Positions 16,494 to 26,329 of a stretch of DNA of 64,000 nt are shown here, in pieces. Origin of the DNA: JANMEX01 sp041751995 (GTDB lineage Bacteria > Pseudomonadota > Alphaproteobacteria > Rhizobiales > Rhizobiaceae). The notes under the pieces are model-generated. The model searched no databases, was not told the DNA's origin, and saw nothing but the letters and a program-made list of their open reading frames with translations. Numbering within the stretch: the stretch's first letter is position 1; each line of letters opens with the position of its first letter. The position numbers and the translations under genes are program-made. The stretch lies in NCBI GenBank assembly GCA_041751995.1, contig JBGSHY010000001.1, positions 1 to 64,000 on the forward strand. The letters are read 5' to 3'.

Positions 16494-17099
16494 ATGCCCG
16501 ACGCCACATTTTCCGGCATTTCGACATATGCAATCGCGTTCTTAGCCGCCTATGCGCTGGGCTCGGTGCCATTCGGCCTGCTTTTGACCAAATCCGCCGG
16601 ACTTGGCGATATTCGTGACATCGGCTCTGGCAATATCGGCGCAACCAATGTGCTGCGCACCGGCAACAAGAAACTGGCTGCGGCAACCCTTTTCCTGGAT
16701 ATGCTCAAAGGCACAGTTGCCGTTCTGATCGCCGGGCTGTTTGGCCCCTTTTATGCGATGGCCGCCGGATTTGGCGCATTTATCGGCCATCTTTATCCGC
16801 TGTGGCTCAATTTCAAGGGCGGCAAGGGCGTGGCGACCTATTTGGGCGTGCTTGCCGGACTGGCCTGGCAGGGCGCTCTGGTGTTTGCTGCCGTCTGGCT
16901 TTTGGTCGCATACCTTTTCCGCTACTCCTCGCTTGCTGCATTGGTTGCGGCGGCAGTTGTGCCGGGCGCGCTTTATCTGTTCGGCTTTGTCGAGTTGGCG
17001 CTGTTGTTTTCGGTGCTGTCGATCATCGTCATCATCAAGCATAGGGCCAACATCGAACGGCTTCTTGCCGGTGCCGAAACCAAAATCGGAAAGAAGTAA
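16494..17099 (+). CDS. plsY: Acyl-phosphate glycerol-3-phosphate acyltransferase
   Basis: The 201-residue inner-membrane enzyme has about five membrane segments and the three PlsY motifs: SVPFGLLL near residue 24, GSGNIGATNVLR near 44 and FKGGKGVAT near 108. It transfers an acyl group from acyl-phosphate to glycerol-3-phosphate, the first step of phospholipid synthesis. The start at 16494 gives the family length; a longer in-frame reading runs into the upstream gene. It begins 31 bp after pyrC' and ends 2 bp before dprA. Confidence 0.95.
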   Translation: MPDATFSGISTYAIAFLAAYALGSVPFGLLLTKSAGLGDIRDIGSGNIGATNVLRTGNKKLAAATLFLDMLKGTVAVLIAGLFGPFYAMAAGFGAFIGHLYPLWLNFKGGKGVATYLGVLAGLAWQGALVFAAVWLLVAYLFRYSSLAALVAAAVVPGALYLFGFVELALLFSVLSIIVIIKHRANIERLLAGAETKIGKK

Positions 17100-17101
17100 A
17101 A

Positions 17102-18271
17102 TTGGAACAAGCGCCGCTTCCTTTGTCAGGCTCGGATGGCAGAAGCGGCAGGACCGGCATCGCCCTGACAGACCGCCAGCGTGTGGCATGGCTGCGCCTT
17201 TGGCGCACGGACCATGTCGGCCCTGTGACATTCCGCCAATTGATCAATCATTTCGGTTCGGCGGAAGCGGCTTTGGATGCCTTGCCAGATATGGCCGCGC
17301 GGGGCGGCCTTTCACGCAAGCAGAACATCCCCACCCGTACCGAGATTGAGACAGAGCTTGCCCGGTTGGACAAAATGGGCGCACGGCTGGTGGCAATGGG
17401 CGAGCCGGACTTTCCGATCATGTTGCGCAGAACGGAAGACTCGCCGCCAATCGTCAGCTTCATCGGCGATCCGGCCGTATTCCGCCTTCCGGGCGTTGCG
17501 GTTGTCGGTTCGCGCAATGCCTCGCTCGTAGGCGTGCGGTTCACCCGAAAACTCAGCGGCGAAATCGGCGCGGAAGGCTATTCCATCGTTTCCGGATTGG
17601 CCCGCGGGATTGATACCGCTGCACATGAAGCGTCGCTTGGAACCGGAACAATTGCTGCTTTGGCAGGCGGCCTCGACCACCCCTACCCGCCGGAAAACCT
17701 AGACCTGTTCAAGGCCATACCGGACCGGGGTGGCGCGGTAATTACCGAAATGCCGCTCGGCTGGGAGCCGCGCGCCCGCGATTTTCCAAGGCGCAACAGA
17801 ATCATTGCCGCGTTGGGCTTCGGCCTTTTGGTTGTTGAAGCAGCCCAGCGATCCGGCTCGCTTATATCGGCGAGATTGGCCAATGAACTTGGCCGGATCG
17901 TATTCGCGGTGCCTGGATCACCGCTGGACCCGCGCTGCGAGGGCATCAACAACCTGATCAAGAACGGCGCAACGCTGGTGACCAACGCCCGCGACGTGCT
18001 TGATGCGCTTGCACCGTTGACCCGCAAACCAATGACGTCACTGCCGTCGATGGAAGAACCAATCCGCAACGAGTTGGATCAGCCCGAAGCAAGCGAAAGC
18101 GACCGGCGCCGGATCGTTGACGCGCTCGGCCCGACGCCGGTCGCGATCGACGAGTTGATCGCATTCACCGGTGCGACGCCTCCGCAAGTTTACCTTGTTC
18201 TGCTTGAGCTGGATCTGGCCGGTCGCCTGCAGCGCCACTCAGGCGGCGCTGTGTCGCTTGTATACCTCTAG
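17102..18271 (+). CDS. dprA: DNA-processing protein DprA
   Basis: The 389-residue protein has an N-terminal SAM-like region, a Rossmann domain (VAVVGSRNAS near residue 137, SGLARGIDTAAHEASL, GGLDHPYPPEN, RNRIIAAL) and a C-terminal winged-helix DprA_WH domain from about residue 325. DprA loads RecA on incoming single-stranded DNA during transformation. The start is a TTG 2 bp after the plsY stop, so it is probably translated by coupling. The last 33 bp overlap a small convergent gene. Confidence 0.95.
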   Translation: MEQAPLPLSGSDGRSGRTGIALTDRQRVAWLRLWRTDHVGPVTFRQLINHFGSAEAALDALPDMAARGGLSRKQNIPTRTEIETELARLDKMGARLVAMGEPDFPIMLRRTEDSPPIVSFIGDPAVFRLPGVAVVGSRNASLVGVRFTRKLSGEIGAEGYSIVSGLARGIDTAAHEASLGTGTIAALAGGLDHPYPPENLDLFKAIPDRGGAVITEMPLGWEPRARDFPRRNRIIAALGFGLLVVEAAQRSGSLISARLANELGRIVFAVPGSPLDPRCEGINNLIKNGATLVTNARDVLDALAPLTRKPMTSLPSMEEPIRNELDQPEASESDRRRIVDALGPTPVAIDELIAFTGATPPQVYLVLLELDLAGRLQRHSGGAVSLVYL

Positions 18272-18439
18272 TCGGTGCGGCCGCGCTTCGCGGATGGCGT
18301 CGCCTGATTCGATGTAAGCCATCTCGATCAGGTAGGCGAGCATGTCACAGCGCTCGGAAGACGCCATTTGATTGAGTTGCAGCAGCATGGATTGGATAAA
18401 GTTCAGGGTTTCCAGCCGGCGCTCATGGGCCTGGTTCAT
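18239..18439 (-). CDS. Small conserved protein near dprA-topA
   Basis: The ATG at 18439 gives a 66-residue helical protein beginning NQAHERRLETLNFIQSML. It has regularly spaced hydrophobic residues and an acidic segment MLAYLIEMAYIE. Similar small proteins are, to my memory, found in other Rhizobiales, but no function is assigned. The 3' end overlaps dprA by 33 bp on the opposite strand. No membrane segment or signal peptide is visible. Confidence 0.6.
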   Translation of the reverse strand: MNQAHERRLETLNFIQSMLLQLNQMASSERCDMLAYLIEMAYIESGDAIREARPHRLEVYKRHSAA

Positions 18440-18699
18440 GTTTGTTGCCTTTGTTAATAGGCGAAAAATCGCCGGTAATTGCACGATGCCCCACCGTTCC
18501 GCCCCTGCGCGTTTCCGGTGTGCCAAACATAGACAATATATTTAAAATTGCAATAGATGCGCATTACAACCTAGAGCATGTTTTTCTGCCAGTTCAGCCT
18601 ATTGCAAGGCTTACCCCTTGACCGAAGGCGATTGACTGTTCATTTCAACGCCTCACGAAATGATATGGACGTGCGCCTGAACGGCGCGTGCGAAATTTT

Positions 18700-21336
18700 A
18701 TGGATGTCGTCATCGTCGAATCGCCAGCCAAGGCGAAGACAATCAACAAATATCTCGGCCCCGGATACAAGGTGTTCGCCTCGTTCGGGCACGTTCGCGA
18801 TCTTCCCGCCAAGGATGGTTCAGTGCTTCCGGACCAGGATTTCGCCATGGCCTGGGAAGTTGACGCGCCAGCAGGCAAGCGGCTGAGCGACATTGCCAAG
18901 GCCGTCAAGGAAGCCGACGGCCTGATTCTCGCAACCGATCCGGATCGTGAAGGCGAAGCCATTTCCTGGCATGTGCTTGAGGTTCTGCGCCAGAAAAAAG
19001 CCGTCGGGACCAAGCCGGTCAAGCGTGTTGTGTTCAACGCCATCACCAAAAAGGCCGTGCTCGATGCGATGGCCGCGCCGCGCGAAATCGACCAGCCGCT
19101 CGTCGAAGCCTACCTTGCCCGCCGCGCGCTCGACTATCTTGTCGGATTCACCCTCTCGCCGGTCCTGTGGCGCAAGCTGCCGGGCGCGCGTTCAGCCGGC
19201 CGCGTCCAGTCTGTGGCACTGCGTCTGGTCTGTGACCGGGAAGCGGAAATCGAGCGCTTTATCCGCGAGGAATATTGGCAGATCGCCGCGACACTGACGA
19301 CGCCGCGCAGCGAGGACTATGTTGCAAGGCTGACAGCCTTTGACGGCAAGAAACTCGGCAAGCTCGATATCGCCAATGGCGATCAGGCTGGTGCCATCAA
19401 GACCATGCTCGAAGGTGCGGCTTACAAGGCGCTTTCTGTCGAAGCCAAGCCGATCAAGCGCACCTCCGGCCCGCCTTTCACCACGTCTACCTTGCAGCAG
19501 GCCGCTTCCGGCAAGCTCGGCTATTCGCCGAACCGCACCATGCAGATTGCGCAGAAGCTTTACGAAGGCATCGACATCGGCGGTGAGACCGTGGGTCTCA
19601 TTACCTATATGCGAACCGACGGCGTACAGATGGCGCCGGAGGCCATTGAGGGCGCGCGCAAGATGATCGGCGCTGAGTTTGGCGAACGCTACGTTCCCGA
19701 AAAGCCGCGCTATTTCACCAACAAGGCCAAGAACGCACAGGAAGCGCACGAAGCCATCCGCCCGACGGATTTTTTCAGGCATCCCAAAGAGATGCGCAAG
19801 TTTCTTGATGATGATGCCGCCAAGATCTACGACCTGATCTGGAAGCGCGCCGTCGCATCGCAGATGCAGGCCGCCGAGATGGAGCGCACCACTGCCGAGA
19901 TCGAAGCAACCGGCAGCGGCAAGACCGCGATGCTGCGCGCTGTCGGCACGGTTGTGCGTTTCGACGGCTTTCTCGCCGCCTACACCGACCATCGCGAGGA
20001 CGAAGAAGAAGACGAAGATACCGCCCGTCTTCCGCAAATCAATGCCGATGAACAGCAGACAAAGCGCGCCATCGCCGCAACCCAGCACTCCACTGAGCCG
20101 CCGCCGCGCTATTCGGAAGCCTCGCTGATCAAACGGATGGAAGAGCTCGGCATCGGCCGCCCATCCACCTACGCCTCGACGCTGAAGACATTGTCAGACC
20201 GCGAATATGTGAAGCTGGAAAAGCGCAAGCTCTATCCCGATTCCAAAGGCCGAATTGTCACCGCCTTCCTCGAGGGCTTCTTCAAGCGTTATGTCGAATA
20301 TGACTACACTGCAGGCCTCGAAGAAAAGCTCGACGAAGTGTCGGACGGCAAGATCAACTACAAGGTCGTGCTGCGCGACTTCTGGAAGGATTTTTCCGCC
20401 GCGATAGACGACATCAAGGAACTGCGCATCACCGATGTGTTGAATGTCCTGAACGAAGACTTGGCGCCGCTGGCCTTCCCGGCCCGGGCCGATGGCTCCA
20501 ATCCGCGCATCTGCCCGAAGTGCGGTACAGGTAACCTGTCGCTCAAACTCGGCAAGTTCGGCGCATTCGTCGGCTGCTCCAATCATCCGGAATGCAGTTA
20601 CACCAAACAGTTGGGTGCGGACACACTGGACGAAAATGGTGAAATCCGGTCGGCCGGCGACGAGCCGAAACTGCTCGGAACCGATCCGTTCACCGGCGAG
20701 GAAATTACGATCCGCAGCGGACGTTTCGGGCCCTACATCCAGCGCGGCGACGGCAAGGAAGCCAAGCGCGCTTCACTGCCAAAGGGCTGGACTGTCGACA
20801 ACACAGACCACGAAAAGGCGCTGGCGCTGCTCTCCCTGCCGAGGGACATCGGCGCGCATCCGGAAACAGCCAAGATGATCTCGGCAGGCGTCGGGCGCTA
20901 TGGCCCTTATGTTTTGCACGATGGCACATATGCCAATGTCGAGAATGTCGAGGAAGTGTTCTCGATCGGATTGAACCGGGCGGTGGCGGTGCTTGCGGAC
21001 AAACTCGCCAAAGGCCCGGGTCGCGGACGCACCGGCACACCGGCAGCGCTGAAATCACTTGGCAATCATCCGGCCGACGACCAGCCGATCACGGTGCGCG
21101 ACGGCAAGTATGGCGCTTATGTCAACCACGGCAAAACCAATGCGACGCTGCCCAAGGGCAAGGATCCGCAATCGGTAACGCTGGAAGAAGCCATTGAACT
21201 GATTGCGGCCAAGGCCGGCAAGGCGCCAGCGGCAAAGCCGGCGCGAAAGGCGGCAGCAAAGGCAAAACCGGCGGCGAAAGCAAAAGCCAAACCGGCAGCC
21301 AAGGCCAAAGCTGTGGCAAAGCCGAAGAAAGACTGA
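18700..21336 (+). CDS. topA: DNA topoisomerase I
   Basis: The 878-residue type IA topoisomerase begins MDVVIVESPAKAKTI, with the TOPRIM acidic motif DPDREGEAI. The active tyrosine is residue 303 in GLITYMRTDG. One clear C4 zinc ribbon (CPKCG ... CSNHPEC) lies at about 605-630, followed by topoisomerase C-terminal repeats. The last 50 residues are an Ala/Lys/Pro-rich basic tail likely to bind DNA. It relaxes negative supercoils. The ATG at 18700 is preferred over an in-frame GTG four codons upstream. rnr starts 3 bp downstream. Confidence 0.97.
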   Translation: MDVVIVESPAKAKTINKYLGPGYKVFASFGHVRDLPAKDGSVLPDQDFAMAWEVDAPAGKRLSDIAKAVKEADGLILATDPDREGEAISWHVLEVLRQKKAVGTKPVKRVVFNAITKKAVLDAMAAPREIDQPLVEAYLARRALDYLVGFTLSPVLWRKLPGARSAGRVQSVALRLVCDREAEIERFIREEYWQIAATLTTPRSEDYVARLTAFDGKKLGKLDIANGDQAGAIKTMLEGAAYKALSVEAKPIKRTSGPPFTTSTLQQAASGKLGYSPNRTMQIAQKLYEGIDIGGETVGLITYMRTDGVQMAPEAIEGARKMIGAEFGERYVPEKPRYFTNKAKNAQEAHEAIRPTDFFRHPKEMRKFLDDDAAKIYDLIWKRAVASQMQAAEMERTTAEIEATGSGKTAMLRAVGTVVRFDGFLAAYTDHREDEEEDEDTARLPQINADEQQTKRAIAATQHSTEPPPRYSEASLIKRMEELGIGRPSTYASTLKTLSDREYVKLEKRKLYPDSKGRIVTAFLEGFFKRYVEYDYTAGLEEKLDEVSDGKINYKVVLRDFWKDFSAAIDDIKELRITDVLNVLNEDLAPLAFPARADGSNPRICPKCGTGNLSLKLGKFGAFVGCSNHPECSYTKQLGADTLDENGEIRSAGDEPKLLGTDPFTGEEITIRSGRFGPYIQRGDGKEAKRASLPKGWTVDNTDHEKALALLSLPRDIGAHPETAKMISAGVGRYGPYVLHDGTYANVENVEEVFSIGLNRAVAVLADKLAKGPGRGRTGTPAALKSLGNHPADDQPITVRDGKYGAYVNHGKTNATLPKGKDPQSVTLEEAIELIAAKAGKAPAAKPARKAAAKAKPAAKAKAKPAAKAKAVAKPKKD

Positions 21337-21339
21337 CGT

Positions 21340-23643
21340 ATGGCGCGACGCATTTCAGGTGGCAAGGGCATCCCGGTTCCAACCGGCGGACCTGCCCGCC
21401 CGCGTCGTGGCGACCTTCCAGACCGGGAAGCACTGATCGGTTGGCTGCGCGACAATCCCGGCGAATCGTCCAAGCGCGACATCGCCAAGGCCTTCGGCAT
21501 CAAGGGCGACGACCGTGTCATACTCAAAGCCATGATCCGCGAACTCGCCGCTGAAGGCGTGCTGCGAAAGGAAGGTTCGAAGCTGATTGCGCCCGGCGGC
21601 CTGCCGCCAGTGGCCGCCGTCGACATCTATTCGCGCGACAAGGACGGTTCGCTGATTGCCCGGCCGGTCGAATGGGACGAAACCAACGGCGCGCCGCCGC
21701 TGATCACCATCGCGATTTCCAAACGCGACAAGACCGCTGTCCCGGGCATCGGTGAGCGCGTTCTTGCCAAACTCTTCCGCAACGATCACGGCGAAGGCTA
21801 TGTGGCGCGGATCATCAAGAAGCTGGACAAGCGTGCAGGTGCGATTCTCGGCGTGTTCCGCGAATTGCCGACGGGTGAATTGCGCGTCGAGCCAGTGGAA
21901 CGCAAACAGGTCGAGCTGACTGTGGATCCCGATTTCCGCAATGGCGCCAAGGATGGCGATCTGGTGGAGATTGAAGCGGTGCGTGTCGGACGCTATGGCA
22001 TTGCCCGCGCCAAGGTGCTGTCCGTCGCCGGTTCTCTGAAAAGCGAAAAGGCCGTGTCGCTGATTGCCATCCACATGCACGGCATTCCGCATATCTTCCC
22101 GCAGTCCGTGCTGGATGCGGCCGCGGCGGCAAAACCGGCGACCATGCACGGCCGCGAGGATTGGCGTTCGGTTCCCCTGGTGACCATCGACCCGGCCGAT
22201 GCCAAGGATCATGATGATGCCGTCTATGCTGAACCAGATACGGATGCAGACAATCCGGGCGGCTTCATCATCACCGTCGCCATTGCGGATGTCGCCGCCT
22301 ATATCCACCACGCCACGGCGCTCGACCGCGAAGCACTGAAACGGGGCAACTCGACTTACTTTCCGGACCGTGTTGTGCCGATGCTGCCGGAGCGCATCTC
22401 CAATGATCTCTGTTCATTGCGTGAAGGCGAAGACCGCCCTGCCCTTGCCGTGCGCATGGTGGTCAGCAAGGAAGGCAAGAAACTGCGCCACACCTTCCAT
22501 CGCGTCATGATGCGCTCCCACGCCAAACTGTCCTATCCGCAGGCTCAGGCAGCCATTGACGGGGCAACCGATGCAAAGACCGCGCCGATCCTCGACAGAG
22601 TTCTAAAACCGCTGTGGGCGGCCTATGGCGTCCTCAAGCGCGAACGGACGCGGCGCGAACCGCTGGATCTCGATCTGCCGGAACGCAAGATCCTGCTCAA
22701 TCCGGATGGCACCGTCGACAAGATCATCATCCCGGAGAGGCTCGACGCCCACCGGCTGATCGAAGAGATGATGATCCTCGCCAACGTGGCGACAGCCGAG
22801 ACATTGGAAGCGAAAAACCAGCCGCTGGTCTACCGCGTTCATGACCAGCCGTCGCTGGCCAAGCAGGAATCGCTGCGCGAATTCTTGCGTACGCTCAACA
22901 TTCCGCTGGCCAAGGGCGTCGCGCTGAAATCGAAGGATTTCAACAACATCCTCAGCCAGGTGCGCGGCTCGGTCAATGAAACGCTGGTCAACGAAGTTGT
23001 GCTGCGCTCGCAGTCGCAGGCGATCTACAGCCCGGAAAATCTCGGCCATTTCGGTCTGCATCTGCGCCGCTACGCCCACTTCACCTCGCCGATCCGCCGC
23101 TATTCCGACCTGATCGCCCATCGTGCGCTGATCAAGGCGCTGGGTCTGGGCCCTGACGGGATAACCCAGGCAGAGGTCGAAGCGCTGGAAGTGACTGCGG
23201 GCCTGATCTCGACGTCCGAACGCAAATCGATGGCTGCCGAGCGGGACACGATTGACCGGCTGATTGCCAACCATTTGAAGGACCGGATCGGCGACACGTT
23301 CGACGGCCGGATTTCCGGCGTTGTCGGGGCGGGACTTTTTGTCACCCTGCCCGCCTATGGCGCGGACGGGTTCGTGCCTGTATCTACGCTGTCTGACGAT
23401 TATTACCACTTTGTCGAAAACAGCCGCGCGCTCGTGGCGGAAAAGTCCGGTCACGGCTATCGTCTGGGTGATAAGGTTGAAGTCCGGCTGACTGATGTGC
23501 AAGTCTATGCCGGATCGATACGCTATGAAATGGTGTCGCCGCCTGCCCCGCTTTCCGGCCTGCCGCAAAGTTTCCACAAGGCAAAGCGGGGACTGAAGCG
23601 CGGCTCGTTTTCCGGCGGGCGCAAAGGACCAAAACGCAGATGA
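21340..23643 (+). CDS. rnr: Ribonuclease R
   Basis: The 767-residue exoribonuclease has an N-terminal winged-helix region (RDIAKAFGIKGDDRVILK), cold-shock-like RNA-binding segments, and a catalytic RNB domain with DPADAKDHDDAVY at about residue 285. An S1 domain follows at about 650-730 and the tail is basic (KAKRGLKRGSFSGGRKG). It degrades structured RNA 3' to 5'. It lies 3 bp after topA and overlaps the DUF983 gene by 4 bp (ATGA), forming a tight operon. Confidence 0.96.
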   Translation: MARRISGGKGIPVPTGGPARPRRGDLPDREALIGWLRDNPGESSKRDIAKAFGIKGDDRVILKAMIRELAAEGVLRKEGSKLIAPGGLPPVAAVDIYSRDKDGSLIARPVEWDETNGAPPLITIAISKRDKTAVPGIGERVLAKLFRNDHGEGYVARIIKKLDKRAGAILGVFRELPTGELRVEPVERKQVELTVDPDFRNGAKDGDLVEIEAVRVGRYGIARAKVLSVAGSLKSEKAVSLIAIHMHGIPHIFPQSVLDAAAAAKPATMHGREDWRSVPLVTIDPADAKDHDDAVYAEPDTDADNPGGFIITVAIADVAAYIHHATALDREALKRGNSTYFPDRVVPMLPERISNDLCSLREGEDRPALAVRMVVSKEGKKLRHTFHRVMMRSHAKLSYPQAQAAIDGATDAKTAPILDRVLKPLWAAYGVLKRERTRREPLDLDLPERKILLNPDGTVDKIIIPERLDAHRLIEEMMILANVATAETLEAKNQPLVYRVHDQPSLAKQESLREFLRTLNIPLAKGVALKSKDFNNILSQVRGSVNETLVNEVVLRSQSQAIYSPENLGHFGLHLRRYAHFTSPIRRYSDLIAHRALIKALGLGPDGITQAEVEALEVTAGLISTSERKSMAAERDTIDRLIANHLKDRIGDTFDGRISGVVGAGLFVTLPAYGADGFVPVSTLSDDYYHFVENSRALVAEKSGHGYRLGDKVEVRLTDVQVYAGSIRYEMVSPPAPLSGLPQSFHKAKRGLKRGSFSGGRKGPKRR

Positions 23644-24092
23644 CCATTGACTATGTGACCGGCGGCCCGGACGCCAAGCAGGTACGCCCGTTGGTTCCGG
23701 CCATGAAACGCGGCTTTGCCGGCAAATGCCCCTGCTGCGGCTCTGGCAAGCTGTTTAGGGCCTACGTAAAGCCCGTCGACAACTGCGCTGCCTGCGGCGA
23801 AGACTACACGCCGCAGCGCGCGGATGATCTTCCCGCATATCTGGTCGTTCTGATTGTCGGCCACATTTCGGTTGGCGGATTCATGATGGGCGAAATGATG
23901 ACAGATTGGCCGGGCTGGCTGCATCTGGCCATCTGGGTGCCGGTGACAATTCTGCTGTCGCTGCTGTTGCTGCAGCCGATCAAGGGTGCAGTGATTGGCC
24001 TGCAATGGGCAAACTACATGCATGGTTTCGGCGGCGAGGATGATTTCATCGGCGACGACCACGGCAAGCCGCTGCCAAAGCCACAGGCCTGA
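23640..24092 (+). CDS. DUF983 family membrane protein
   Basis: The 150-residue protein has a zinc-ribbon-like N-terminal part (KCPCCG at 29-34 and CAACG at 49-53) and two hydrophobic segments at about residues 66-84 and 96-117. This is the DUF983 layout, common in alphaproteobacteria and of unknown function. Its start overlaps the rnr stop, so it is likely co-translated with RNase R. The C-terminal tail is short and charged. Confidence 0.9.
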   Translation: MTIDYVTGGPDAKQVRPLVPAMKRGFAGKCPCCGSGKLFRAYVKPVDNCAACGEDYTPQRADDLPAYLVVLIVGHISVGGFMMGEMMTDWPGWLHLAIWVPVTILLSLLLLQPIKGAVIGLQWANYMHGFGGEDDFIGDDHGKPLPKPQA

Positions 24093-24100
24093 AGCCTGAC

Positions 24101-24814
24101 ATGACGGAGGCAGGCGGACAAACGCCCGGCATTCGGCCAGTCCGCCCGCGCGATGCTGCATCTCTCATCATCATAGACCGCAGCGGCAGCGAACCGCGCT
24201 TCCTGCTTGGCAAGCGCCATGAGAAGCACAAATTCATGCCGGGCAAATATGTGTTCCCGGGCGGCAAGACAGATGCCTGCGACCGCAAAATTGTTCCGGC
24301 CCGCGATATCGATCCGGAGTGCCTGCGCCGTCTCCAAGCAGGGTTGGACAGGCGCGGAAATGAAGTCAAAGCGCGCGCCTTGGCATTGTCGGCTGTCCGC
24401 GAAGCGTACGAAGAAGCCGGCGTACTCATTGGCCAGGCTTCGGATTTCGAAACCGTGCACGCCGAATGGCTTCCATTCGCAGAGCATCGGCTAGCTCCGG
24501 ACCTGAAGCCATTGCGCTATGTCGCCAGGGCAATCACCCCGCCGCAGTTTCCACGCCGCTATGATACCCGCTTCTTTGCCACGTTCCGCAATTTGGCGAT
24601 CGAAACGGACATGCGCCAGCACGACGACAATGAAATGCTGGATTTCACCTTTGCCACCCATGCAGAGACTTCTGTCATGAATCTGCCGGGCATCACGCGT
24701 ATGGTGCTTCAAGCTTTAATTGACCGTCTCGCGGTTGACCCTGAACTCAATCCCGGCCATCCAGTGCCAACTTACCTGACCCGGCGCGGCAAATATGTTT
24801 GCGAGTTCGCCTGA
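24101..24814 (+). CDS. Nudix hydrolase (NUDT19-like, with insertion)
   Basis: The 237-residue protein has a split Nudix box: VFPGGKTD near residue 52, then an insertion of about 45 residues, then SAVREAYEEAGV near residue 110. This spacing resembles the RP2p/NUDT19 subgroup, some members of which act on acyl-CoA esters; that substrate is only a possibility here. It starts 8 bp after the DUF983 gene in the topA-rnr operon and is followed by an MFS transporter. Confidence 0.85.
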   Translation: MTEAGGQTPGIRPVRPRDAASLIIIDRSGSEPRFLLGKRHEKHKFMPGKYVFPGGKTDACDRKIVPARDIDPECLRRLQAGLDRRGNEVKARALALSAVREAYEEAGVLIGQASDFETVHAEWLPFAEHRLAPDLKPLRYVARAITPPQFPRRYDTRFFATFRNLAIETDMRQHDDNEMLDFTFATHAETSVMNLPGITRMVLQALIDRLAVDPELNPGHPVPTYLTRRGKYVCEFA

Positions 24815-24838
24815 ACACTTAGGGACTCGAACAGACGC

Positions 24839-26008
24839 ATGAGCATCGCCCAGGAAGACGACAAGATCGACTGGCTGTCTGCGGGCGCAGCAATTGCGTC
24901 CATCAGTGTGGTCGGCATCTGCATTGGCCTGGGCATGCCGCTTTTGTCGGTGATTCTCGAACAGCGCGGCTATTCGGCCACCATGATCGGCCTCAACACC
25001 GCCTTTGCCGGCCTTGCCTCCATTTGCGCCGCGCCGTTCGCCGCGCCGCTTGCCTCACGGCTGGGCGTTGTACCGGCAATGATCGCGATGATCATTCTGG
25101 GCGGATTCTCATTTGCCGGTTTTTATCTGTTCGACCCGTTTTGGGCATGGCTTCTGTTGCGCTGCAGCCTGCATTTTGCGCTGACGGTGCTGTTCATCCT
25201 GTCGGAATACTGGATCAGCCACTCCGCCCCGGCCCGCAGCCGCGGCCTGATGCTTGGCATTTACGCCACCATGCTCTCTCTCGGCTTTGCGCTAGGCCCC
25301 TTCATCTTCTCGTTGACAGGCTCTGGCGGCTTCCTGCCCTTCGGCCTCGCCTGCGCAATCATCGCGCTGGCCGCAATTCCCGTGTTCATTGCGCGGAATC
25401 ACAGCCCGGACTTTGAAGACGAAGAGCACGTTCCCTTCTTGCCCTACGTATTGAAGGTTCCGACGGCAACAGCAGCGGTTCTGGTCTATGGGGCAGTGGA
25501 AACCGGCGGGTTCGCGCTGTTGCCGCTCTATGGCAGCCGCATTGGCTACAGCGAGGGCGACTCGGCTCTGCTCATGACCATGATCGGGGTCGGCAATGTC
25601 GTGTTTCAGATTCCGATCGGCATGCTCAGTGATCGCGTCAGCGACCGCCGGTGGGTCTTGTTCGCCATAGCAGCATTCGGACTGGCCGGAATGGTCATGA
25701 TGCCATACCTGGCTTCGTCCTGGTGGCTGTTGGCTGGCTTGCTGTTTATCTGGGGCGGGATGATTGCCGGGCTCTATACCGTCGGCTTGGCCCACCTTGG
25801 CTCCAAACTCTCCGGGCGTGAGCTCGCCTCGGCCAACGCCGCTTTCATTTTCTGCTATGCGATCGGCATGCTGGTTGGCCCGCAAGCCATTGGCCTCGGC
25901 ATGGATTTGACCGGCCCGCACGGCTTTGCGGGCGTCTTGGCAGGCTTTTTTGCAGGCTATTTGCTGCTGGCGGTTTCCCGTATTGCATTTTCCAACAAGC
26001 GGGGTTGA
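24839..26008 (+). CDS. MFS transporter
   Basis: The 389-residue protein has about twelve hydrophobic segments and fits the major facilitator superfamily (YcaD-like group). The loop after helix 2 is short (PLASRLGV), and the second half has SDRVSDRRW in the equivalent loop 8-9. The N terminus is cytoplasmic and acidic. The substrate cannot be predicted. It starts 24 bp after the Nudix gene and is the last large gene before rpmG. Confidence 0.9.
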   Translation: MSIAQEDDKIDWLSAGAAIASISVVGICIGLGMPLLSVILEQRGYSATMIGLNTAFAGLASICAAPFAAPLASRLGVVPAMIAMIILGGFSFAGFYLFDPFWAWLLLRCSLHFALTVLFILSEYWISHSAPARSRGLMLGIYATMLSLGFALGPFIFSLTGSGGFLPFGLACAIIALAAIPVFIARNHSPDFEDEEHVPFLPYVLKVPTATAAVLVYGAVETGGFALLPLYGSRIGYSEGDSALLMTMIGVGNVVFQIPIGMLSDRVSDRRWVLFAIAAFGLAGMVMMPYLASSWWLLAGLLFIWGGMIAGLYTVGLAHLGSKLSGRELASANAAFIFCYAIGMLVGPQAIGLGMDLTGPHGFAGVLAGFFAGYLLLAVSRIAFSNKRG

Positions 26009-26101
26009 CTTTTGACCGCCAATCCGTAGTTTCCGGCCAAATTTCCGCTGCCGGTCACCGCCGGGACTTTGCGGTTTACCCGGACAGAACAGGACAAGAA
26101 A

Positions 26102-26269
26102 ATGGCCAAGGCAACGACCATCAAGATCAAGCTCATTTCGACCGCCGACACCGGCTTCTTCTACGTGACCACCAAGAACAGCCGCACCTTCACCGAGAAG
26201 ATGCTCAAGCGCAAGTATGACCCGGTGGCTCGCAAGCACGTTGATTTCAAGGAAGCCAAGATCAAGTAA
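26102..26269 (+). CDS. rpmG: 50S ribosomal protein L33
   Basis: The 55-residue protein is full-length L33 of the alphaproteobacterial type, beginning MAKATTIKIKLISTADTGFF. It lacks the CXXC zinc pairs and is therefore the zinc-independent form. L33 sits near the E site of the large subunit. The ATG at 26102 is chosen by homology; the in-frame upstream extension is not L33-like. A strong terminator follows 25 bp after the stop. Confidence 0.97.
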   Translation: MAKATTIKIKLISTADTGFFYVTTKNSRTFTEKMLKRKYDPVARKHVDFKEAKIK

Positions 26270-26294
26270 TTGATCGGTTCCTGACTGACAACAA

Positions 26295-26316
26295 GCCGCC
26301 TCCGGGCGGCTTTTTT
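26295..26316 (+). terminator. Rho-independent terminator after rpmG
   Basis: A perfect 6-bp GC stem (GCCGCC/GGCGGC) with a TCCG loop is followed by six T residues. It ends the rpmG transcript. Confidence 0.93.
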
Positions 26317-26329
26317 GTTGCCAAAACCC

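Noticed and set aside
22603..23577. A 324-codon open frame on the minus strand
   Set aside because: It is antisense to the catalytic domain of rnr and has no domain signature.
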